DNA from: Phycisphaerales bacterium
GTDB lineage: Bacteria > Planctomycetota > Phycisphaerae > Phycisphaerales > SM1A02
DNA: 64,000 nucleotides
Reading direction: 5' to 3'
Assembly: GCA_030748575.1 (NCBI GenBank)
Contig: JASMLR010000004.1
Span: 62,001 to 126,000, forward strand
Shown piece after piece: positions 44,597 to 51,918 of this stretch (positions are counted from its first letter, which is position 1; each line of letters opens with the position of its first letter). Below the pieces are notes generated by a model. That model saw nothing but the letters and a program-made list of their open reading frames with translations, ran no database searches and was not told the DNA's origin. The position numbers were made by a program, and so were the translations under genes.

Positions 44597-47500
44597 GTGA
44601 CGGATCCTCCCGGGAAATCTGGCGCAGAAGAGACGCAGGACATGCCGCCGCGCAAGCCGGACGGGCCATCAACCTTTGGTGAGCGTTTGTCAACACTGCC
44701 GCCGTCCATCGGGCGGTACCGGCTGGTCGACACGATTGGCTGGGGCGGAATGGGCGTGGTGTATCGGGCGGAGCAGGATCGACCCCAGCGTACCGTCGCC
44801 ATCAAGGTTCTTCGCCACGAGTGCGCCGATCCCAAACGCGTGCAGCGGCTCGAGCAGGAGGCCGAGTTGCTGGGGAGACTCCACCATCCCTCCATTGCGC
44901 AGGTGTATGACGCGGGATCGTGGGACGCCGGGCTCGGAGCGCAGCCCTATCTGGTGATGGAGTACATCGATGGCGTGCCGCTCATGGAGTATGTGCGGTC
45001 CGCACGACTCTCCCGAGCGGACCGGATCGACCTCATGATCGGCATCTGTGACGCGGTGCAGCATGCGCATGATCGCGGTGTCATCCACCGTGATCTCAAG
45101 CCCAGCAACATCCTCGTGGACGCAGATGGGCACCCGCGCATCGTTGACTTCGGGGTTGCTGCGTTGCTCGACCCCGCAGAAGGCGTCCGGCAGACCATGA
45201 CGGAGTCAGGGGCCATCATCGGGACCACTGCCTACATGAGCCCCGAGCAGGCTGCGGGAGATGCGTCACTCGGCGGCCCGGCCGTCGATGTCTATGCGCT
45301 GGGCGTGGTGACGTACGAAGCACTGGCGGGCAGGCTCCCGATTGAACTGGGCGGCCTCTCGGTTGCCGAGGCCATCCATGCGATCACGGAGACCCAGCCG
45401 CGTCCGATCGGGGGCATCGACCCGTCGCTCGCGGGTGACATCGAGGTGGTCCTTGGGAAAGCCCTGGAGAAGGACCCGGGCAGACGCTACCGGCGGCCCA
45501 AGGATCTGGCCGATGATCTCCGACGCATTCTGTCGCACGAACCGATTCATGCCCGCCCTCCCACGCTTGCGTATCGCACGGCCCGATTCGTTCGGCGACA
45601 CCGCGCGGCGGTGGCATTCACCGCTGCCATCGTGTGCATTCTGATTGCGGCAACGGTGGTGTCGACGTGGCAGGCGTATGCCGCCCTTCGAGCTGAGGCG
45701 GATTCCAATCGCCGGCTCGGCCAGCTGCGTTCGTTGGCGACCTCCTTGATTGTGGACATGGACGATCGGTTGGGTGACGTGGAGGGGGCGACGGCGGTGC
45801 ACGCCTTCACGGTCAAGTCAGGCCTCGCGTGCCTCGAGGAAATCGCAGCCCGCCGCCGCGATGACCCGATGCTGCGAACCGAGGTTGCGCACGCCTACGG
45901 CCGCATCGCTGAGCTCCAGGGGGATCCGCGGCGAAGCAATCTGGGGCAGGTTGATGACGCGATTGCATCGTGTGACCGTGGAATCAACCTGCTTGATGTC
46001 GGATTGGAATCCCAGCGAACAGAGTTGGCTTCGCTGCTTGCGCTGCGTGGCACGCTGCATGTAGCACGCGGTGACCTCATCGCGGCGGAGCGAGATCTGG
46101 ACCTCGCCCAGATGGCGGTACTGGAGGGCGATGCGACAGGTCGGCTCCGCATCCTGGCGCTTCAGGCGGAGGTGCAGACGGCAGCAGGCTCGCTGGAGCA
46201 GGCCGTTCAGACGTGGCAGGCGGCCTCACAGGCTGCGGCAGCGTCTGCGGGCGAGGCAACGCCTGACCTGGCGAGGATGCGTGTTGAGCTGGCCTCGCAT
46301 CTCATTCGCACCGGCATGATCAGTGAGGGGCTGCGGCAGGCTGAACGCGCCGCGGCCGAGTGGACGCAGTTGGGGACGGACGAACGATGGCGGCAGCAGG
46401 CCCGCGGGTATGGTCGCCGGCTGGATGGCATGCGTGGGCGAGCGCTGCAAACGCTCGGTCGTTCGGCGGAAGCCCTTCCGCTGTTCGAGCGGCGCGTTCA
46501 CAGCGCTCGAGGGCGGGTGTGGAACGATCCCTCGGACGTTCGGGCGCATGTTGATCTTGGGGACGCGCTCATGAATCAGGCAGAGGCCATGTCTGCCATT
46601 GATGGCCGTCTGGATGCGGCGGTTCCGGTGCTTGAAGAAGCCATCGCGCATCTCGAACCGCACGCCGATGCGACCGACCTGGTCCACCTGCATTCGGCGC
46701 TGGCCCGGGCGAGAGGCCGGCTGGCGGAAGTGCACAGGATGAACGGTGAGTACGAGCAGGCCCTGCCGCTGCTGGAACGCACCGAAGAGGCGCTGCGGGT
46801 GGCGATCCAGGACACCGCGGATCCATCGCTCGAGTACGACCTGGCTGACATTCAGTTGGTGCGGGCCGAGTTGATGCGGCACCAGCGAGCTGACCGGCCC
46901 GCAGCACTGACGATGGCCGAAGCGGCGACTCGAGTTCTTGACGACGCATGGCGAGCCAGCCCATTGAATGCCCACCTTGGCCGCCGGTCGGTTGCAGGGT
47001 GGCTTGCAGTCCTGAGGCTTCGGGCGGCGGTCGGAGCGCCGGACGCCGCTGCTGCCGGAGAAGCGGCGGTGGGGATCGCCGCGGCGCTGGTCGACCGAGA
47101 TCCGGCGAACCTCATGTCGAGACGTTCGGCGGCCATGGCACATCGGTTTCTCGGCACGGCGTACGCCTTCGACAATCAGGTTGAGCGGGGTCTTGAGGAA
47201 CTCGATCGCGCGACGGACATGTTCATCGCCATTCTCGAAGTGGATCCGATGAGCGACCAATTGCAGCGAAGCCTCTCCGCGACGCACTACCGACGGGGGC
47301 TGGTGCTTCGCGGGGCCGAGCGATGGGCAGAGGCCCGGGACGCCTTTCAGGCGGCAGTTGATATTGACCTTGTCCGCCTCGCGGAGGATCCCGGCAGCCA
47401 CTCGGCGGTCGCGGATGTGGTCTCTGTACTCGACAAGGTGGTGGCTTGCTCGGTGGAACTGGGCGGCGCTGCGGAAGCTGTGCCGACGGCGGAGCGATCG

Positions 47501-47914
47501 GTGGAACTGGCCAAAGCGTCGCTGGCCCGCTCACCTCTGGCCACGGAACGGCAGCGGCTGGTGGCGCAGACGACCATGCGATTGCTGAACTCGTGCCGCC
47601 TTGCCGGCGACATGGAGCGAGCCAACACGCTGTACCTTGAACTCGATGCGGTCATGCCAGGCTGGATCGCGGCGGCGCCGGACAACCTGCCGCTGCGGCA
47701 ACTGCGGGCGGCGATGTGCATCCAGTTGGGGCACTTGCTGATCGCTGACCCGACGCCTGGCGACCAGGCGCGGGTCGCTGAGGCTCTGGACGAGGCTGAG
47801 GGCCTGCTGCGTCATCTCCTTGAGGTGGGGGCGGGCGGGCCCCGCGAGGAGGCCGGCCTGAAGGCCATTCAGGACATGCGGGTTCAGGCCGCGGAGGCCT
47901 TTTCCGGGCTGTAG
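44597..47914 (+). CDS. Membrane Ser/Thr protein kinase with long C-terminal TPR-like region
   Basis: The kinase domain spans about residues 40-310: glycine loop TIGWGGMGVVYRA, lysine in VAIKVL, catalytic VIHRDLKPSNILV, metal-binding VDFGVA and GTTAYMSPEQ, so it should be active. One membrane helix (about 335-355, AVAFTAAIVCILIAATVVST) separates it from some 740 residues of Ala/Leu-rich alpha-helical repeats with TPR character (ALPLFERRVHSARGRVW; RGLEELDRATDMFIAILEVD). The repeats would lie outside the cytoplasm and could sense or scaffold. The start is GTG. Length 1105 aa, large but typical of planctomycete kinases. Its position after the FHA-sigma gene suggests a phosphothreonine relay (inference). 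Confidence 0.9.
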   Translation: MTDPPGKSGAEETQDMPPRKPDGPSTFGERLSTLPPSIGRYRLVDTIGWGGMGVVYRAEQDRPQRTVAIKVLRHECADPKRVQRLEQEAELLGRLHHPSIAQVYDAGSWDAGLGAQPYLVMEYIDGVPLMEYVRSARLSRADRIDLMIGICDAVQHAHDRGVIHRDLKPSNILVDADGHPRIVDFGVAALLDPAEGVRQTMTESGAIIGTTAYMSPEQAAGDASLGGPAVDVYALGVVTYEALAGRLPIELGGLSVAEAIHAITETQPRPIGGIDPSLAGDIEVVLGKALEKDPGRRYRRPKDLADDLRRILSHEPIHARPPTLAYRTARFVRRHRAAVAFTAAIVCILIAATVVSTWQAYAALRAEADSNRRLGQLRSLATSLIVDMDDRLGDVEGATAVHAFTVKSGLACLEEIAARRRDDPMLRTEVAHAYGRIAELQGDPRRSNLGQVDDAIASCDRGINLLDVGLESQRTELASLLALRGTLHVARGDLIAAERDLDLAQMAVLEGDATGRLRILALQAEVQTAAGSLEQAVQTWQAASQAAAASAGEATPDLARMRVELASHLIRTGMISEGLRQAERAAAEWTQLGTDERWRQQARGYGRRLDGMRGRALQTLGRSAEALPLFERRVHSARGRVWNDPSDVRAHVDLGDALMNQAEAMSAIDGRLDAAVPVLEEAIAHLEPHADATDLVHLHSALARARGRLAEVHRMNGEYEQALPLLERTEEALRVAIQDTADPSLEYDLADIQLVRAELMRHQRADRPAALTMAEAATRVLDDAWRASPLNAHLGRRSVAGWLAVLRLRAAVGAPDAAAAGEAAVGIAAALVDRDPANLMSRRSAAMAHRFLGTAYAFDNQVERGLEELDRATDMFIAILEVDPMSDQLQRSLSATHYRRGLVLRGAERWAEARDAFQAAVDIDLVRLAEDPGSHSAVADVVSVLDKVVACSVELGGAAEAVPTAERSVELAKASLARSPLATERQRLVAQTTMRLLNSCRLAGDMERANTLYLELDAVMPGWIAAAPDNLPLRQLRAAMCIQLGHLLIADPTPGDQARVAEALDEAEGLLRHLLEVGAGGPREEAGLKAIQDMRVQAAEAFSGL

Positions 47915-47980
47915 GGGAGCCCCCCGGCCGCGCCGCCCACGCGTCCAGAGGTACTCCGGTTGCAGCCGGCCGGCCCGGCG

Positions 47981-48010
47981 ACCCAACTGCGGACAACCCA
48001 ACTGCGGACA
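47981..48010. repeat. Perfect 15-bp tandem duplication
   Basis: ACCCAACTGCGGACA occurs twice without a mismatch (47981-47995 and 47996-48010), 67 bp after the kinase gene. Confidence 0.9.
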
Positions 48011-48219
48011 AAAGAATCTGGATTTCTGCTGTCACGAATGGGCCCCGGGCGCGTACTCCTCACGGACTCAGGTGCTCCTGAGTCCAGACCGAGCCCTCGG
48101 TGGGTGTGGATGGAGTGGGAATCGGCAGGCGTCTCCGCGGCGCCGATACCGATTCCAGGTCCTGCAACGTGACGCGAGTCATGCGGGGCCAGTTGGGTGG
48201 CCTCCGCCATGTTCCGGTG

Positions 48220-48276
48220 TTCGGGGGGAACCAGTTCGGGGGGAACCAGTTCCGGGGACCATTCCGGGGGGAACTG
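48220..48276. repeat. 15-bp minisatellite, G-rich
   Basis: TTCGGGGGGAACCAG is repeated perfectly at 48220-48234 and 48235-48249 and then decays into TTCCGGGGACCA and TTCCGGGGGGAACTG. The G6 runs could form unusual DNA structure. Confidence 0.85.
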
Positions 48277-48364
48277 CCCTCGGGTGGGCACCCAACAGGT
48301 GGTCTCCCGAGGGCAGGCTCCGGGGCCAGGCTTCCCGGGGGGCGTTCCCTGTGGTCAGGTTCGG

Positions 48365-48405
48365 GGCGATCGAGTTCTTGGCGATCAGGTTCTGGCGATC
48401 AGGTC
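48365..48405. repeat. 14-15 bp degenerate tandem repeat
   Basis: GGCGATCGAGTTCTT (48365), GGCGATCAGGTTCT (48380) and GGCGATCAGGTCTC (48394) stand in a row. Confidence 0.75.
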
Positions 48406-48487
48406 TCCCGGTGGAGCAGTTGCAGGTGGGCAGACGCCCCGTGGTGGGGTGAAATCGTGGGGCTGGCCTTCGCTGGAACGCATCCCC

Positions 48488-48511
48488 GGGGCATCCGCAG
48501 GGGCATCCGCA
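48488..48511. repeat. 12-bp tandem duplication
   Basis: GGGGCATCCGCA is present twice (48488-48499, 48500-48511), followed by a partial third copy GGGGCA. Confidence 0.8.
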
Positions 48512-48591
48512 GGGGCAGCGGCGGGACGAGCCCAGATTCCTTCTTCGTACATACGGGTTGAGGTCCTTCTCCTCCAACCCTCTCTGAGCGG

Positions 48592-48629
48592 CCCGCAGCA
48601 GCCTTCCGGGTGCTGCGGGTCGTCTTCTT
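48592..48629 (+). terminator. Terminator-like hairpin
   Basis: CCCGCAGCA (48592-48600) pairs with TGCTGCGGG (48611-48619) around a 10-nt loop and is followed by TCGTCTTCTT. It is 680 bp from the kinase stop, so either the kinase mRNA has a very long 3' UTR or a separate short RNA ends here. Confidence 0.55.
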
Positions 48630-48778
48630 GGGGGCCCTGGCGGGTTCGTGGGGGGTTCGTGGCGGGGGCCCTGTCGCGGGTGGTGCTGCTGTGGGCGGTG
48701 TTGTATCGGTGGGAGAGGCTTGGGAATTGACGCCGCTGGCGATAGGGTGGACCACAACCCGACCGGAGAACACTATCG

Positions 48779-50518
48779 ATGATCCCCCCCAAGAGAACCC
48801 CATCCATGATGAGCCCAATGACCCCATGCCTGGTGGCATCCTGCATGCTCGGAGCTGCCACCGCCTGGGCTTCGGCGCCCCTTCCCGCCGAGACGTCCGC
48901 CTTCAACGCCCTGCCCTCACCGTGGGCCACTCCCTACTTCGATCAGGCCCTGCCGCTTGCGGTCGATCCGAGTTGGGTCGCCGTCCGCGGCCTGTCCGGC
49001 GGAGGCAGCCACCTGGCGTCTGAACTTGACGCGCAGTTGGTGATGAGTCGTCTGGAACCAAGCAACGTGTCCGGGTGGTCCTACGTTCCGGTCAGAGGCG
49101 GCGGATCGGTCGAAGGGCTGGAGTCGCTTGTCCGCGCCATCGGCGCGACGCCGGGCCTCTTCGCTTCGCCGGTCTTCCTGGGGGGCGTGGAGCAACTTCC
49201 GTGGGTGCCGACGGACGAGTTGATCGTTCAGATCAAACCAGGGCATGAGCTGCCCGATCTGGACGTACTTGAATACGACCTGGGGGGTCTGCCGGGCGTC
49301 GTGCGGGTGGGGCTGAACGCGTCTACAGCGTTTGAGGTTCTGGATCAGGTCTCACGCGTCGCGGCTCAGGACGGTGTGGCATGGGCGCAGCCCAACGCGA
49401 TCTGGTGGGCGCGGCACTTCTACACGCCGAACGACCCCGACTACTCGAGCCAGTGGGCGCTGCATCAGGCCAATGACATGGACATGGACGCGCCGGAGTG
49501 CTGGGATACGACCTTCGGCAACGCCTCGATCATCGTGTCGATTCTTGACGACGGGATTGACCAGGATCATCCGGACATCAGCCAGGTACCGGGAAACGAC
49601 TTCACCGACGAGGGCACGGGCGGCGACCACACGACGATGTGTGACGGCCATGGGTCTTGCGTGGGCGGCTGTGTGTCCGCAACGATCGACAACAATCTGG
49701 GCGTCACGGGCGTGGCTCCGGGGTGCCGGGTGATGGCAACGCGCATCTTCAATGCCATCGACTTCTTCGGCTTCTGCTTCGGGTTCATCGAGACGACCGA
49801 CGCGTGGATCGCCAACGGCATCGGCTGGGCCACGCAGAACGGCGCCCGGGTGACGAACTCAAGTTGGGGAGGTGGATCGCCGTCCTCGGTGGTCACCACC
49901 GCGTTCGAGAATGCCCGCGCCGCCGGCGTCATCCACTTTGGGGCTGCCGGCAATGACGGTTCGTCCAGCATCAGCTACCCGGCGAGCCTAAGCGCCTTGA
50001 ACGCTGTGGCAGCGATCAACAGCAGTGGTTCGCTGGCGTCCTTCAGCACGTACGGCAGCGGGCTCTTCTGCAGCGCACCCGGAGAGGGCATCCTGACGAC
50101 GGACTGGGTCGGCTCGGACGGATTCGCAGCCGGGAACTACGCCACAGTGGACGGAACGAGCTTTGCGTCGCCGTATGCGGCGGGTGTCGCGGCGCTGGTG
50201 TTGTCCATGGATTCGTCCCTGTCGCCCGACGAGGTCGAGGACATCATGGCTGCCACCTGCAAGGACAGAGGCGCGGCCGGCTACGACACCAGTTACGGCT
50301 GGGGCATCGTGTCGGCGGCGGCCGCCGTGGAGGCGGTCGATACCGAGGACTGCGTTGGTGATGTCAACGGAGACGGGCAGGTTGGCACGGACGACCTTCT
50401 CGATGCCATCGCCCACTGGGGCCCGTGCTCGGGCTGCGCTTCCGACCTCGATGGCGACGGCCAGGTCGGAACAAACGATATCCTCGGGCTCATCGCTCAC
50501 TGGGGCCCGTGCGTCTGA
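48779..50518 (+). CDS. Secreted subtilisin-like serine protease with dockerin-like C-terminus
   Basis: An N-terminal signal region (TPCLVASCMLGAATAWASA) is followed by a propeptide, then an S8 protease domain with the complete triad: D257 in SILDDGIDQDHPD, H291 in CDGHGSCVGG and S461 in DGTSFASPYAAGVA. The oxyanion Asn lies in AAGNDGS. The C-terminus has two dockerin-like calcium loops (GDVNGDGQVGTDDLLDAIAH; SDLDGDGQVGTNDILGLIAH), each ending WGPC. The start is given at 48779 with GGAG 10 nt upstream; ATGs at 48806 and 48809 are alternatives. Length 579 aa. Confidence 0.9.
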   Translation: MIPPKRTPSMMSPMTPCLVASCMLGAATAWASAPLPAETSAFNALPSPWATPYFDQALPLAVDPSWVAVRGLSGGGSHLASELDAQLVMSRLEPSNVSGWSYVPVRGGGSVEGLESLVRAIGATPGLFASPVFLGGVEQLPWVPTDELIVQIKPGHELPDLDVLEYDLGGLPGVVRVGLNASTAFEVLDQVSRVAAQDGVAWAQPNAIWWARHFYTPNDPDYSSQWALHQANDMDMDAPECWDTTFGNASIIVSILDDGIDQDHPDISQVPGNDFTDEGTGGDHTTMCDGHGSCVGGCVSATIDNNLGVTGVAPGCRVMATRIFNAIDFFGFCFGFIETTDAWIANGIGWATQNGARVTNSSWGGGSPSSVVTTAFENARAAGVIHFGAAGNDGSSSISYPASLSALNAVAAINSSGSLASFSTYGSGLFCSAPGEGILTTDWVGSDGFAAGNYATVDGTSFASPYAAGVAALVLSMDSSLSPDEVEDIMAATCKDRGAAGYDTSYGWGIVSAAAAVEAVDTEDCVGDVNGDGQVGTDDLLDAIAHWGPCSGCASDLDGDGQVGTNDILGLIAHWGPCV

Positions 50519-50571
50519 TCGGAGGAAGCCGACGCGCCGGAGCCCTCCGAGCCTGAAGCGAGGCGCGGCGC

Positions 50572-51918
50572 ATGGACGCGTTCACCATCCTGACTCTGGT
50601 CGTCGTGTTTACGGCCGTGGCCGCGTGGGCCAACGACCGTTTTCTGCACTTGCCCAGCGCCATCGGCGTGATGATCGCCGGTCTACTGATTGCAGGGGGC
50701 ACGATCTGGGCGCACACGCTGGGCTGGGTGGACGACGCCCGCGCGGTCGAACTGGTCAATGCACTTCACTTCGATACGCTGCTCGTCGCCGGATATGGGT
50801 CGGGCGCGGCCGGTCAGGGCATTCTGCTGGGACTGCTGCTCTTTGCTGCGGCGCTTCAACTGGAGCCCGCGTCCATGACGCGGCGTATCGGGTTCATCAT
50901 CTGGTTGGCAACGATCGGCGTCGTACTGACCGCGGTGGGAACGGCCCTGGGCTTTCAGTTTCTGCTGGAACTCGGCGGCCATCCCACGACGTTTCTGAAT
51001 CTGCTGATCTTTGGCGCCATTCTGGCCCCGACGGACCCTGTGGCAGCCTTGTCCCTGCTCAGGCGAACGTCTGCACCTGTGCGAGTTCGTGAAGTCATCA
51101 CGGGTGAGTCGTTGTTCAACGACGGTGTCTCGATCATCTTGTTTCTGCTCCTGCTGGCGATCAGTTCCGGGTCGGCCGAATCGCCGTGGGAGGGGCGGTG
51201 GGGGCTCGGGTTTCTTGTGGAGACCGGTGGGGCCCTGGTGGTCGGGTTCGTCATTGGGCTGATCGGCAAGGCGCTCGTTTCAACCGCCAGGCAGGTGTCT
51301 GTCATCGTGCTGGTCACTATGGCGATTGTCCTCTCCATAGGCGTTGTGTCGCCGCTGTTCCATGTGTCCTGCCCGGTCACCTGCGTGGTGGCCGGGCTGG
51401 TCATCGGTCGGTCTCCGGCGCTGCGTCAGCGGGAGGGAGAGCAGGCGAGCAGTTTCTGGGGCATCATTGAGCAGTCGTTGACGGCCATCCTGTTCCTGAT
51501 GATCGGATTGGAACTTCTGGCGGTCAATCTCTCGTGGAGCGCCGTCTTCTGGAGCATGGCCGTTATCCCGATACTCCTTGCCGCGAGATTCGTGTCGCTG
51601 GCCATTCCCTGGGCCGCCGCCCGGATGATCGGCCGGACCACGGTTTCACTCGAGGAGATTGTCCTCATGACGTGGTGTGGTCTTCGTGGTGGTGTGTCAA
51701 TCGCCATGTGCATTGCCCTACCCGGGACGATCATCGTGTCGGAAGACGGCGACTCACTACGCTCGCACGCGCTCGTTGCGACGATTGTCGTCGTCATCGG
51801 ATCGATTCTCATTCAGGGCCTGACCGTTGAGCGGCTCGCGCGATTCGTTCAACGCAGAACAGACCGTCGCGCGGCACGTTTGGCCGAGCAGGCCAAGCCG
51901 GACGAGGCGGCTGCATGA
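50572..51918 (+). CDS. CPA1-family cation:proton antiporter (NhaP-like)
   Basis: Twelve or so membrane helices with the CPA1 ion-site block IFGAILAPTDPVAALSLLRR and GESLFNDGVSIILFLLLLA, and GLRGGVSIAMCIALP near the end. These are the hallmarks of Na+(K+)/H+ exchangers. Length 448 aa with a short basic C-terminus. Its stop overlaps the next ATG by 4 bp (51915-51918). Confidence 0.92.
   Translation: MDAFTILTLVVVFTAVAAWANDRFLHLPSAIGVMIAGLLIAGGTIWAHTLGWVDDARAVELVNALHFDTLLVAGYGSGAAGQGILLGLLLFAAALQLEPASMTRRIGFIIWLATIGVVLTAVGTALGFQFLLELGGHPTTFLNLLIFGAILAPTDPVAALSLLRRTSAPVRVREVITGESLFNDGVSIILFLLLLAISSGSAESPWEGRWGLGFLVETGGALVVGFVIGLIGKALVSTARQVSVIVLVTMAIVLSIGVVSPLFHVSCPVTCVVAGLVIGRSPALRQREGEQASSFWGIIEQSLTAILFLMIGLELLAVNLSWSAVFWSMAVIPILLAARFVSLAIPWAAARMIGRTTVSLEEIVLMTWCGLRGGVSIAMCIALPGTIIVSEDGDSLRSHALVATIVVVIGSILIQGLTVERLARFVQRRTDRRAARLAEQAKPDEAAA

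Larger units (their letters stand above)
47915..48778. other. Long G-rich spacer without a supported gene
   Basis: No frame on either strand has convincing protein character; the open frames are GC-driven and mirror each other. What is present: a perfect 15-bp duplication at 47981-48010, a 15-bp array at 48220-48276, a 14-15 bp array at 48365-48405, a 12-bp array at 48488-48511 and a terminator-like hairpin at 48592-48629. The part from 48630 is G/T-rich up to the subtilase start. Confidence 0.6.

Noticed and set aside
48197-48730. 177-aa frame in the long spacer
   Set aside because: Gly/Ser-rich low-complexity translation of minisatellite DNA, with equally long frames on the other strand.
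47915-48778. CRISPR array
   Set aside because: The repeats are 12-15 bp, directly tandem and without spacers; no cas genes are in the window.
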